Origin: Ilumatobacteraceae bacterium
GTDB lineage: Bacteria > Actinomycetota > Acidimicrobiia > Acidimicrobiales > Ilumatobacteraceae
Length of the DNA: 64,000 nucleotides
Reading direction: 5' to 3'
Assembly: GCA_022843125.1 (NCBI GenBank)
Contig: JALHOG010000011.1
Coordinates: 6,869 to 70,868 of the forward strand
Shown: piece by piece, positions 24,960 through 32,894 of the stretch
How the letters are laid out: each line of letters begins with the position of its first letter
Numbering within the stretch: the stretch's first letter is position 1
Notes under the pieces: generated by a model
The model's input: only the letters and a program-made list of their open reading frames with translations
What the model was told of the DNA's origin: nothing
The model's database searches: none
Position numbers and translations under genes: made by a program

Positions 24960-26777
24960 ATGCGTCGCTCTCGATCGTTCTCGTTCGTCGTCGGTCTCGC
25001 GCTCGTCGCAGCTGCCTGCTCCTCCGGCGACGGTGAGGTCTCGGAGGTGTCTGCCGTGCCCGACTCGGCCGCCGCCACGTCCACGCCAGCCACGACGGCC
25101 GGACCGACCGCTTCCACGGAGCCTGCCCCTGACGCCACACTTGCGCCAACCACCACTGACGCGCCGGTCGAACCGTCGGACGGTGGGCTCGAGTGGGCGC
25201 CGTGTGACGATCAGATCGCGCAGCTCGCGCCCACCGAGTGCGCGACGTTGGAGGTACCCCGCGACCACACCGATCCCGACGGTCCGCAGCTCGACATCGC
25301 CGTCGCCCGGATCGACTCTGCGAGCGACGCCGACCAGATCGGCTCGCTCGTGATCAACCCCGGTGGTCCTGGCGGGTCGGGCGTCGAGTACCTGGTCCAG
25401 GCTGCCCTCAGCATTCCCGTCGAGGTGCAGGAGCGCTTCGACATCGTCAGCTTCGACCCGCGCGGGGTCGGGGCGAGCACGTCGGTCGAATGTGACATTC
25501 CGCTCGACGACGAGGTGGCACTGCTCGACGAGGGCGACGACGCCGGCTGGGCCGCCCTCGTGGCCGAGGCCGAGGAGCTGCTCGACACCTGCACGCCCGA
25601 GTCGGTCGACCTGATGCCGTGGGTGGGCACCAACAACGCTGCCCGCGATCTCGACCTCCTGCGCGCGGCGCTCGGCGATGAACAGCTCACCTACATCGGA
25701 TACTCGTACGGCACCCAGCTCGGCACCGCGTACGCCGAACTGTTCCCCGATCGGGTGCGGGCGCTCGTGCTCGATGGCGCGGTCACGCCGTCCACCGACA
25801 TGACCGACGTGAACGGCCAGCAGGCAGTTGGGTTCGATCGCGCGCTCCAGCGCTTCGCCGCGGCGTGCGACGCCGACGACGACTGTCTGCTGCAGGAGCT
25901 CGGTCCCACGCTCGACGTCATCGCCGGCCTCCGCGACGAGATCGCCGAGATCGGTTCGTTCCCGGTGACGGAACCCGGCCGCCAGCTCACCCTGGGCGAA
26001 CTCGACCTCGCGATCGCTGCCGCCCTCTACAGCCAGGACGCGTGGACGTACCTCGCCCAGGCGCTCTACGTGGCCGAGGTCGAGCAAGACGGCACGATCC
26101 TGCAGGTGCTGACCGACAGCTACCTCGGACGGCAGGGCGACGGCACGTACTCGAATCAGACCGAGGCGAATGCCGCGATCAACTGTGCCGACCAGGCAGA
26201 CCGCCCAGCGCCCGACGACGTCCGGACCGAGACCGAGACCGCAGCCGCACAGTCGGAGTTCTTCGACAGCTTCCTGCGTGCGTCGACAGGCTGCATCGGG
26301 TTCCCCGAGTCAGCCGAACCGTTCGTTCCCGGCCAGGGTGAGGGCGCCCCGACCATCCTCGTGATCGGCACCACCGGCGATCCGGCGACGCCGTACGAAT
26401 GGGCGGTCGAGCTCACCGACTTCCTCGCCGACGCTGTGCTCTACACCGTGGAGGGCGACGGCCACACCGCCTACGGCAGCATCGACTGCGTCGCCGACGC
26501 AGTCAACGCGTACCTGATCGACCTCGAGATTCCGGTCGAGCGCTCCTGCCAGGACGACGCCGACACGAACGTGTTCCAGCCCGCCGGCGAGAGCGAGGCC
26601 GAGCAGATCATCACCTACCTCGACTGCCTCCGCGAGAACGGGCTCGAGGTGCCCGAGGTGGGCGTCGGCGATCTGCTCACCGACCGGTTCACCGACGAGA
26701 TCCTTCCGCTGTTCGACCCGTCGAACCCCGACTTCGTCACGGCAGCGGGCGCATGCCTCGACGCGGCGCCGGTCTGA
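24960..26777 (+). CDS. Secreted alpha/beta hydrolase, TAP-like (tripeptidyl aminopeptidase family) lipoprotein
   Basis: A 605-residue exported hydrolase. Signal peptide with lipoprotein site LVAAACSSG (Cys20), then a Thr/Pro-rich linker to about residue 75. The alpha/beta fold carries the oxyanion motif 'INPGGPGGSG', 'FDIVSFDPRGVGAST', the nucleophile Ser249 in GYSYG, and the C-terminal TAP-like part 'VIGTTGDPATPYEWA' and 'GDGHTAYG' with the Asp and His of the triad. An extra segment of about 85 residues follows the TAP domain (residues 520-605) without recognised motif. TAGCAT at 24945-24950 lies 9 nt before the ATG, suggesting a leaderless message. Confidence 0.92.
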   Translation: MRRSRSFSFVVGLALVAAACSSGDGEVSEVSAVPDSAAATSTPATTAGPTASTEPAPDATLAPTTTDAPVEPSDGGLEWAPCDDQIAQLAPTECATLEVPRDHTDPDGPQLDIAVARIDSASDADQIGSLVINPGGPGGSGVEYLVQAALSIPVEVQERFDIVSFDPRGVGASTSVECDIPLDDEVALLDEGDDAGWAALVAEAEELLDTCTPESVDLMPWVGTNNAARDLDLLRAALGDEQLTYIGYSYGTQLGTAYAELFPDRVRALVLDGAVTPSTDMTDVNGQQAVGFDRALQRFAAACDADDDCLLQELGPTLDVIAGLRDEIAEIGSFPVTEPGRQLTLGELDLAIAAALYSQDAWTYLAQALYVAEVEQDGTILQVLTDSYLGRQGDGTYSNQTEANAAINCADQADRPAPDDVRTETETAAAQSEFFDSFLRASTGCIGFPESAEPFVPGQGEGAPTILVIGTTGDPATPYEWAVELTDFLADAVLYTVEGDGHTAYGSIDCVADAVNAYLIDLEIPVERSCQDDADTNVFQPAGESEAEQIITYLDCLRENGLEVPEVGVGDLLTDRFTDEILPLFDPSNPDFVTAAGACLDAAPV

Positions 26778-26789
26778 TCCCGACGGCGC

Positions 26790-28037
26790 TCACAGCAGCT
26801 CGCTGGCTGCGTGGATCACGAGCCCGGCGAGACCGCCCACCAACGTGCCGTTGATGCGGATGAACTGCAGGTCGCGACCCACCTGGAGTTCCATCTTGCG
26901 GGCGGTCGCGTCGCCGTCCCACTGCTCGACGGTGTTGGCGATCAGGTCGCTGACCTCACTGCGATAGTGGTCGATCACATAGGCGACCGTGCGCTCGACC
27001 CACGAGTCGACCTTGCGCTGCAGCTCGGGCTCGTCGGCCAGGCGCTCGCCGATCCGCTGCAGGCTCGTGGTCATCCGGTCGCGCAGCTCGCTGTCGGGGT
27101 CGGTGGCGGCCTCGGTGATGCCGCGCTTCATGCCGAGCCACAACGTCTCGAGCCACCTGCGCACCTCGGGGTGTTCGAGCAGCTCGCGCTTGAGGTCCTC
27201 GCCCTTGGCGAGCAGCTCCGGATCGTCCTTGAGTCGCTCGGCGAAGGCCCGCACCCGCACCTCGATCGACTGCCGCACTTCGTGCTCGGGGTGGCCGCCG
27301 ACCTCGCTCAGGAAGCGCCCGACGGCGGCGTAGATCTTGTCGAAGATGCGGTCGTCGATCGGCTCGGGCACCCACCACGGCGACTCATGATCGAGGCGCT
27401 GACGGAACGTGTGGCGGTTGTCGTCGAGAAACCCGTGCAGACCGATCAGGACGGCGTCGAGGAGCCGCTGGTGGTGGCCGCCCTCGATGCTGAGGTCGAT
27501 CGCCTTCCCGACCAGCGGGGCGACCGGGGTGGCGTCGACGCGGTGGCGCACGATGCGTTCGAGGCCGTCCTGGACCTCCTTGTCGTCGAGCACCTCCAAG
27601 GTGCCGGCGAGGGCGTCGCCCAAGCCCTCGCTGGCGCGGCGGGCGTTGGCCGGTTGGCTCAGCCAGTGCCCGAGCCGGCGGCCGACACCCGCTTGTGCGA
27701 GACGCTGGGAGAGCACCTCCTGGGTGAGGAAGTTGCCCTCGACGAAATCGCCGAGGCTGCGGCCGATCTGGTCCTTGCGGCGCGGGATGATCGCCGTGTG
27801 GGGGATCGGGATGCCCAACGGGTGACGGAACAGCGCCGTGACGGCGAACCAGTCGGCGAGCGCGCCGACCATCGCCGCCTCCGCGAACGACTGCACGTAA
27901 CCGACCCAGCCCTCGGCGCCGATGATCGTGGTCGCGACGTAGAGGGCGGCCGATGCGAGCAGGAGCGACAGCGCGACCAACTTCATCCGCTGCAGCCCGC
28001 GCTGCTTGTCGAGGTCGGCGGGGGAGTCGGCGAGCAT
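26790..28037 (-). CDS. DUF445 membrane protein
   Basis: A 415-residue DUF445 protein (YjiN/YheB group). An N-terminal membrane segment (about 18-38) is followed by the signature 'EAAMVGALADWFAVTALFRHPLGIPIPHTAIIP' region (positions about 52-84, key residues ADWFAV and FRHP), a long amphipathic helical region and a C-terminal membrane helix (GTLVGGLAGLVIHA). The role is unknown. TAGGGT at 28051-28046 lies 8 nt before the ATG, a leaderless promoter. The gene is convergent with the hydrolase gene and divergent from the YgjV-like gene. Confidence 0.92.
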   Translation of the reverse strand: MLADSPADLDKQRGLQRMKLVALSLLLASAALYVATTIIGAEGWVGYVQSFAEAAMVGALADWFAVTALFRHPLGIPIPHTAIIPRRKDQIGRSLGDFVEGNFLTQEVLSQRLAQAGVGRRLGHWLSQPANARRASEGLGDALAGTLEVLDDKEVQDGLERIVRHRVDATPVAPLVGKAIDLSIEGGHHQRLLDAVLIGLHGFLDDNRHTFRQRLDHESPWWVPEPIDDRIFDKIYAAVGRFLSEVGGHPEHEVRQSIEVRVRAFAERLKDDPELLAKGEDLKRELLEHPEVRRWLETLWLGMKRGITEAATDPDSELRDRMTTSLQRIGERLADEPELQRKVDSWVERTVAYVIDHYRSEVSDLIANTVEQWDGDATARKMELQVGRDLQFIRINGTLVGGLAGLVIHAASELL

Positions 28038-28090
28038 CGGCAGCGACCCTATCCGTGTATCAGAACGGCGACCGAGCGTCCTGTGCCGGC

Positions 28091-28366
28091 GTGGCGGAGA
28101 TGATCGGGTTCATGGCGTCGGCTGCGATCGTGCTGAGTCTCACGATGCGATCGATGACGCACCTGCGGTTGGTGGGGTTGTGCGGCGCGGTGCTGTTCGT
28201 GACCTACGGCGTCCTCGCGGAGGCATGGCCCGTCGTGGTGACGAACTGTGTGACGTCGGCGGTCCATGTCAGCCGGTTGCGGGCTGCGGGTCCGGGCAAT
28301 CAGGCGGGGCCGAGCAGGTCCCAGGCGTTGCCGGCGATGTCGCGGAACACGGCGACCGTGCCGTAG
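28091..28366 (+). CDS. YgjV-like small inner-membrane protein
   Basis: About 91 residues (GTG 28091, or ATG 28100 for three fewer residues). Three hydrophobic segments with 'MIGFMASAAIVLSLTMRSMTHLR', 'LVGLCGAVLFVTYGVLAEAWPVV' and 'TNCVTSAVHVSRLR' regions match the layout of the YgjV family (PF10688 type), whose function is unknown. The last 67 bp overlap the 3' end of the convergent glyoxalase-fusion gene. The C-terminal 30 residues may be loosely constrained. Confidence 0.72.
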   Translation: MAEMIGFMASAAIVLSLTMRSMTHLRLVGLCGAVLFVTYGVLAEAWPVVVTNCVTSAVHVSRLRAAGPGNQAGPSRSQALPAMSRNTATVP

Positions 28367-29376
28367 GCCTCGTGCCGCGGCTCCTCGTCGAACCGCACGC
28401 CGTGCGCCAGCATGCGCTCGTACTGGGCGGCGAAGTCGTCGACGTGGAGGAAGAAGCCGACGCGCCCGCCGAGCTGGTCACCCAGACGCGCCTGTTGCGC
28501 CTGGCCGTCGGCCAGGGCGAGCAGGATCCCCGTCTCGGCGCCCGGCGGGCGCACCACCACCCAGCGCTTCGGGCGGCCGTCGTCGGTGGTGCTCGGCGAG
28601 TCGTCGACGAGGTCGAAGCCGAGCGCGTCGACGAAGAAGCGGATCGCCTGGTCGTAGTCGTCGACGACGATGGTGACGAGCCCGAGCCTGGCACCGACGC
28701 GGGTGCTCGGTCGCTCACCGTGATCGCAGTTGCGGTGCGCCTCGCGCTCGTCGTGGGCGCGCTGGAGATCGTCGAGGGTCTCGCCGTCGTACTCGAACCG
28801 GTCGTCGTCGATCGGTGTGTCGACGTCGAGCTCCGTCAGCGTGGCGTGCGCGTCGACGCCGAGCGACCGCAGCTCGAGCACGCATCCGGTCGCGTCGTCG
28901 ATCGTCACGGCGAGGTCGTGCTCCTTGTACGCCGGTGGCCGGAGCACGAACCGCCAGCCGCGCCGTCCGTCGACCTCGACCGGCTCGCCGTGCTGGTCGC
29001 GTGGCATGGAGTAGTCGTTCGGGTTGCGGTAGCCGACGCCGAGCTCGTGCCCGGCGACCATCCGGCGCGGGTCGCCCGGCCCGTACCACGAAATGCCGTG
29101 CGTGATCCGCTGGATCCGGCCAGGTGCTTCACGCAGGTACGTGACCCCACCGTGGTGCATCGCACGCAGTCCGAGCTCGTCCTCGATCCGGATCGACGAC
29201 CGGCCTTCCACCGTGCTGCGGCGGAACCAGAACCGCACCGTCCGCTCGGACGCCGAGTGGTCGTCGGGCTCGTGATACCGAACGACCCCCGACGCGCAGG
29301 AGAACGTCGCCCCCTCCATCCGAGCGAGCATCTCCGCCCACGTGGGCCGTCGCCCTGCCACATCGTCACCGTCCAC
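28300..29376 (-). CDS. Two-domain protein: N-terminal unknown domain fused to a C-terminal glyoxalase/VOC domain
   Basis: About 358 residues. Residues 1-225 ('MEGATFSCASGVVRY', 'SIRIEDELGLRAMHHGG', 'AYKEHDLAVTIDDATGCVLELRS') resemble proteins that read outer-leaflet or lipoprotein status such as MucB/RseB-like beta folds, but the match is only impressionistic. Residues 235-358 are a vicinal-oxygen-chelate domain (LVTIVVDDYDQAIRFF, 'GRVGFFLHVDDF', 'YGTVAVFRDIAGNAWDLLG') of the glyoxalase/bleomycin-resistance type. GTG 29376 is chosen because TACGGT (29389-29384) is 7 nt upstream. The fusion is unusual. It is divergent from the VapBC pair. Confidence 0.8.
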   Translation of the reverse strand: MDGDDVAGRRPTWAEMLARMEGATFSCASGVVRYHEPDDHSASERTVRFWFRRSTVEGRSSIRIEDELGLRAMHHGGVTYLREAPGRIQRITHGISWYGPGDPRRMVAGHELGVGYRNPNDYSMPRDQHGEPVEVDGRRGWRFVLRPPAYKEHDLAVTIDDATGCVLELRSLGVDAHATLTELDVDTPIDDDRFEYDGETLDDLQRAHDEREAHRNCDHGERPSTRVGARLGLVTIVVDDYDQAIRFFVDALGFDLVDDSPSTTDDGRPKRWVVVRPPGAETGILLALADGQAQQARLGDQLGGRVGFFLHVDDFAAQYERMLAHGVRFDEEPRHEAYGTVAVFRDIAGNAWDLLGPA

Positions 29377-29454
29377 GAGGCGCACCGTACGCGACCGCGG
29401 TGCCGCCGGCGACCTGGAGCAGCTTGTTGCTGTGGCGTCGTCGGGCGTGATGTA

Positions 29455-29466
29455 TATGATCGATGT
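29455..29466 (+). promoter_or_regulatory. Promoter -10 and repeat elements of the vapBC operon
   Basis: TATGAT (29455-29460) ends 6 nt before the antitoxin ATG. The surrounding TGATGTAT...GATGTATG direct repeat makes a likely RHH operator for autorepression. Confidence 0.55.
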
Positions 29467-29685
29467 ATGTCCTCGACGCGGACCCAGATCTACCTCACCG
29501 ACGAGCAACGGCGTCGGATCGATCGTGTCGCCGCAGCGACGGGCATGACCATGGCCGAGGTCGTTCGGCGCGCTGTCGACGACTACCTCGACGACGAGCC
29601 GGACCCCGAGCGTGCGCTCGCCGCCACGTTCGGTTCGGCCCCCGACGCCGACGTCCCCGATCGCAGTACCTGGCAGCGTGGCTGA
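29467..29685 (+). CDS. vapB: Ribbon-helix-helix antitoxin, VapB-like
   Basis: 72 residues. The N-terminal ribbon-helix-helix (residues 3-42: 'TQIYLTDEQRRRIDRVAAA', 'GMTMAEVVRRAVDDYL') is the CopG/MetJ DNA-binding fold; the acidic tail likely wraps the toxin. It should neutralise the PIN-domain protein encoded next and autorepress the pair. The start follows the leaderless -10 TATGAT. Its stop overlaps the toxin GTG start by 8 nt. Confidence 0.88.
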   Translation: MSSTRTQIYLTDEQRRRIDRVAAATGMTMAEVVRRAVDDYLDDEPDPERALAATFGSAPDADVPDRSTWQRG

Positions 29686-30025
29686 CCTGCTCGTCGACAC
29701 CGACGTCTTCGTCGACCACCTCCGTGGCGCGCACGAACTGCGGGCGAAGGGCCATCGCCTCCACTACTCGGTGGTCACCCGTGCCGAGCTGTTCGCCGGG
29801 AGCACCGCCACCGACCTGTCGACCCAAGTGCTCGCTCCGTTCCGCGAGGTCGACGTGACTCGAGCGATCGCCGAACGCGCCGGCAGGATCGTCCGTGAGT
29901 TCGGGTCCAGACTCCCCGATGCGCTGATCGCTGCGACCGCGCTCGAACATGGCCTCGCTCTCGTCACCCGGAACCGCAAGGACTTCGATCCGATCCGAGG
30001 CATCCGCATCAGAGCACTCCGCTGA
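29678..30025 (+). CDS. vapC: PIN-domain ribonuclease toxin, VapC-like
   Basis: 115 residues of PIN domain. The acidic active-site residues are visible: Asp in 'LLVDTDVFVDHL', Glu in 'VTRAELFAG', Asp in 'RLPDALIAATAL' and Asp in 'NRKDFDPI'. VapC toxins cut tRNA or rRNA when freed from the antitoxin; the target here is unknown. The GTG start at 29678 overlaps the antitoxin gene, the usual arrangement. Confidence 0.9.
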   Translation: MADLLVDTDVFVDHLRGAHELRAKGHRLHYSVVTRAELFAGSTATDLSTQVLAPFREVDVTRAIAERAGRIVREFGSRLPDALIAATALEHGLALVTRNRKDFDPIRGIRIRALR

Positions 30026-30411
30026 GCGTGCGCACACAGCCGTGGCGATCCCAAGGGAGACTGTTCCAGCCCATCGCTGGACAGCAAGAACTGTTCCCGA
30101 CACCGCTCCGGGTGTTGGCTACGGCAGGCGATCCGACCTGAACAGATTGGACTCGCGATCGCTGTGCCACGTTGCCCGGCAGGACAGCTAGTGCGAGGAG
30201 CAAGGTCAGCCGTTGCGTCAGGGCGCTGACCTGTGCCCGTCTGAGGCCGACCCAGTCGGCGGCGGTCGTAAGGGCGTTCGCCGCGGGGCTGGTGGCGGTC
30301 GGAGGGGTGGCTTGGCGGGGTGAATCTGCCCGCAGCAGGACGACAGCAGAGTCGAGTCACGCTGAAGGGTGCGCACCACGACAGTCACGTTCGCCGTGGG
30401 AGACTGCTTGC
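30026..30411. other. 386-bp gap with a hairpin, no recognised gene
   Basis: No frame in either strand looks coding. A hairpin CTGT-t-CCAGC / GCTGG-ACAG (30061-30084, 5-nt loop, one bulged T) could terminate the vapBC message. The flanking GGGA / TCCC and a weak CACC-gctccg-GGTG arm lie next to it. The rest (30130-30400) shows nothing I recognise, and may be decayed accessory DNA. Confidence 0.4.
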
Positions 30412-30861
30412 ATGTCGATCAGCATCAGCGGTGTTGCCACGGCGGCGCCACGACGTGGCCGACGGGCTCGACTGGTCGTGGGCGCCGTTCTGGTCCTGCT
30501 GCTGGGCGCCGGCTTTGCTGCCACGCAGCTCATCCATCGGACCGAAGTGCTCGGCGTAGCTCGCGTGGAAGCGGGCTCCGACGACGAGACTCTGACTGTC
30601 ATCGCCAGTCACAACGACTGCACCAACGACCCGACGGCGCGGATCGTTCACCAAACGTCAGATGCGGTCACCGTACGGGCGGAGCGACGGCGCGGTTTCC
30701 CTGCCGACGCGTGCGACGACGTCGGCGCGCAGACGCCATTCCGGCTCGTGTTGACCGAACCGCTCGGCGAACGCACGATTGTCGTTGAGGCCCCGTACGG
30801 CCCGAACGAGTGTGTGGTCGACGGTGTCGCGAGCGTGCGGTGCGTCACGATCGGTCCGTGA
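30412..30861 (+). CDS. Hypothetical single-pass membrane protein
   Basis: 149 residues: a basic N-terminus (PRRGRRARL), one membrane helix (about 20-42, VVGAVLVLLLGAGFAATQL) and an extracytoplasmic beta-rich domain with four cysteines that could form two disulfides. No family recognised. GAGACT about 6 nt before the ATG may be a leaderless -10. Confidence 0.6.
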   Translation: MSISISGVATAAPRRGRRARLVVGAVLVLLLGAGFAATQLIHRTEVLGVARVEAGSDDETLTVIASHNDCTNDPTARIVHQTSDAVTVRAERRRGFPADACDDVGAQTPFRLVLTEPLGERTIVVEAPYGPNECVVDGVASVRCVTIGP

Positions 30862-30875
30862 CCCCATGACGCCAG

Positions 30876-31283
30876 CTATGCGATCGTCGATCCCCAGATG
30901 ACGGATCCTTCGACGAGCAGCAGCTCGCCACCTGCCTCGTCGGTGTAGAGCGCGATGCAGCCGCGGTGTCGCTTGGTGTTGCGGACCTGCGGGAGCGCCG
31001 AGCTGAGGTGGCGCACCTGCGCGGGGTCGAGCCACTCGTATCCGCAGTAGCCGCCGCAGCCGCACGGGTCCCACACGACGACGGCGCCGCCTGCCGCGGC
31101 GCGCTGGGCCGTCGGCTGGTCGACCGAGGGTGCGGTGAGCCGGTACCGGCGCCCTGCCTGATCGACGAACTCCTCGTCACCGTGGAGGCCCGGCGCAAGA
31201 GCGGCCGGCGCGTCGGGTACCCGCGTCTCCACCTCGCGGACCAGGTCGGCGAAGGTCTTCTGCTGCTGCGGCCTCCGACCCAT
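30876..31283 (-). CDS. Hypothetical cysteine-cluster protein
   Basis: 135 residues, soluble. A compact cluster 'DPCGCGGYCGYEWLDP' (near residues 72-87) has four Cys in eight residues plus one further Cys in 'HRGCIALYTDE', possibly a metal site. The C-terminal 60 residues look well folded ('LLLVEGSVIWG'). Family not recognised. It lies 38 bp downstream of the HNH gene start side and convergent with the preceding membrane protein gene. Start ATG 31283. Confidence 0.6.
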   Translation of the reverse strand: MGRRPQQQKTFADLVREVETRVPDAPAALAPGLHGDEEFVDQAGRRYRLTAPSVDQPTAQRAAAGGAVVVWDPCGCGGYCGYEWLDPAQVRHLSSALPQVRNTKRHRGCIALYTDEAGGELLLVEGSVIWGSTIA

Positions 31284-31321
31284 CCGCCAACTGTGTCACG
31301 TTCGCGGCGGTACGCCGGTCG

Positions 31322-32530
31322 TCAGTTGTTGTGCCAGGTGTTGGCTTGGTCGCGGCGTTCGCGGAGGGCGTTGGGGTGGGCCCAGCCGAGGCCGACCCAG
31401 TCGTAGGGGATGCCGTCGGGTGGCGGGTCGGGCGGATGACTCTGCGGGACGGGCCGGCCTGTGGCGTCGGTGAACTGGATGCCGTCGGGGGTGTCGGCGT
31501 TGCCGTGGATGCCGAGTTCGCCTTTGTGGTGCATGCGGTGATGCCGTGGGCAGAGGCTGAGGAGGCTGGGGGTGTCGGTGGGGCCGCCGTCTTCCCAGTG
31601 GATGATGTGGTGGATCTCGACGAACCGGTCAGCGGTGCAGCCCGGGACGCGGCAGCCGCGGTCGCGGCGTTCGATGCGGCGGGTGCGGTCGGGGACGATG
31701 TGCTGGGTGCGTCCGACGCTGAACGGGATGCCGTTGTTCTCGTGGACGATGGCGCCGAGCCCGTCGCAGGAGCAGAGGCGGGCGAGGTTCATGGGGATGC
31801 GCCAGCCGTCGGTGGTGGTGGTCGCACCGGTGTCGGTGTCGTGGTGGAACCAGGTGCGGAAGCGGTCGCGACGATCTCGCGACGGCACGGCATCCAACGA
31901 GCGTTCGGCGATGTCGACGAGGGCGTCGGTCCAGGTGGCGTCGGTGTTGCCGTCGTCGAACAGTCGGTCTTTCGATTCGGTGAACGCGGCTTCGATGCAT
32001 TTGCCGAGATCGATGTCGAGGTCGCCGGTGAGCTTCCACCGGTTGTCGCGGATGCCGAACGACAGCCGATTCGACGGCGCTCGGGCTGCTGCCTCTTCGG
32101 CGGGTTCGTCGGGGTCGTGCTCGAACGCGTCGTCGCGGATAGCGCGGCGCAGGCGTGACACGGTGCCGATCTCCGCGAAGCCGAGCACCTGCTGCTGTGC
32201 CCAGTCGGGGGCTTTCACCAACTCGGTCATCTGATCGACGGACACCACACCCTGGTCGAACGCTTCGAACAGGACCGGGTACCGGTCACGGACCTTCGCC
32301 AACCGGACCACCTGGCCGGCGTGCTCGGGCGACAAGCCGGATCGCCACGCCAGCCACGCGGCCGGGGTCTTCATCCCTGCTTCGGACGTCTCCCCCGCGG
32401 CGATCGCGGCGGCGGTGACCTCCACCAGCCGCGCCATCGCAGTGTTCAACACCCCGGCGAGGTGCGCGACCTCCGCAGCGACATCGCGGACCACAGGCGG
32501 TGCTGCGTCGAGCGTGGCAACCGAAGACAT
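31322..32530 (-). CDS. DUF222 protein with C-terminal HNH endonuclease domain
   Basis: 402 residues. The N-terminal two thirds match DUF222 (helical; 'AAWLAWRSGLSPEHAGQVVRLA', 'FDQGVVSVDQMTEL'). The HNH nuclease is near residues 300-355: 'RDRGCRVPGCTADRF', 'EIHHIIHWEDGGPTD' and 'LCPRHHRMHH' with the zinc-type cysteines. These genes are abundant, repeated and poorly understood in actinobacteria, and often behave as mobile or selfish elements. ATG 32530 is fixed by a strong leaderless promoter. Confidence 0.93.
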   Translation of the reverse strand: MSSVATLDAAPPVVRDVAAEVAHLAGVLNTAMARLVEVTAAAIAAGETSEAGMKTPAAWLAWRSGLSPEHAGQVVRLAKVRDRYPVLFEAFDQGVVSVDQMTELVKAPDWAQQQVLGFAEIGTVSRLRRAIRDDAFEHDPDEPAEEAAARAPSNRLSFGIRDNRWKLTGDLDIDLGKCIEAAFTESKDRLFDDGNTDATWTDALVDIAERSLDAVPSRDRRDRFRTWFHHDTDTGATTTTDGWRIPMNLARLCSCDGLGAIVHENNGIPFSVGRTQHIVPDRTRRIERRDRGCRVPGCTADRFVEIHHIIHWEDGGPTDTPSLLSLCPRHHRMHHKGELGIHGNADTPDGIQFTDATGRPVPQSHPPDPPPDGIPYDWVGLGWAHPNALRERRDQANTWHNN

Positions 32531-32536
32531 ACTGAC

Positions 32537-32565
32537 ATCGTACAGGTGTTCGACCCAAGGTGCAA
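32537..32565 (-). promoter_or_regulatory. Promoter of the HNH gene
   Basis: On the minus strand TTGCAC (32565-32560), a 17-nt spacer and TACGAT (32542-32537) lie 6 nt before the ATG at 32530. One of the best -35/-10 pairs in the window, and leaderless. Confidence 0.7.
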
Positions 32566-32614
32566 CTAGTCGAACGGGATTCCTCTGCGCATCGGTCGGG
32601 TCGGCAATACGGGC

Positions 32615-32646
32615 ATGGCGGAAATCGCCATAAATCACGCTAAGGT
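32615..32646 (+). promoter_or_regulatory. Palindrome and -10 before the small membrane protein gene
   Basis: A perfect inverted repeat ATGGCG-gaaat-CGCCAT (32615-32631) lies just upstream of TAAGGT (32641-32646), which ends 6 nt before the ATG at 32653. The palindrome occupies the -35 to spacer area and may bind a regulator. Confidence 0.5.
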
Positions 32647-32652
32647 GCGCTA

Positions 32653-32862
32653 ATGATTCAACTGTTGAGAAAAGTCGGCCTGTCCCAAGACGTCCTGTAC
32701 GTACTCGGCCTCGCCTCGGTGGGAGCGAGCATCGCCATCTGGAACGCCAAGAAGGGCGTCGACCACGCCCATGCCGAGCGCTTCGGGATCTTCGTGGGCT
32801 TGTGGGCCCCGACGTTCTTCGCGATCGGCAACGGTCTCACGAAGGACCGCACCGACGCCTGA
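32653..32862 (+). CDS. Small conserved-looking membrane protein
   Basis: 69 residues with two hydrophobic segments: 'DVLYVLGLASVGASIAIW' and 'FGIFVGLWAPTFFAIGNGL', joined by a charged loop (NAKKGVDHAHAER). The composition is well ordered and not that of a chance frame. The leaderless -10 TAAGGT 6 nt upstream supports it. Function unknown. Confidence 0.7.
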   Translation: MIQLLRKVGLSQDVLYVLGLASVGASIAIWNAKKGVDHAHAERFGIFVGLWAPTFFAIGNGLTKDRTDA

Positions 32863-32894
32863 CGGTCGGTCGGGTGGAGCGCGACCGGGTCCGG

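Noticed and set aside
22716-26087. 1123-residue antisense frame across ftsK and the hydrolase
   Set aside because: It spans two real genes and their gap on the other strand, with Arg/Asp/His-rich composition typical of a shadow frame.
28006-29685. 559-residue plus-strand frame ending in the antitoxin
   Set aside because: Only the last 72 codons (from 29467) look real; the upstream part is antisense to the VOC-fusion gene.
29764-30360. 198-residue minus-strand frame over vapC and the following gap
   Set aside because: Overlaps vapC antisense, lacks any motif and has an unnatural composition (Arg/Pro/Ser).
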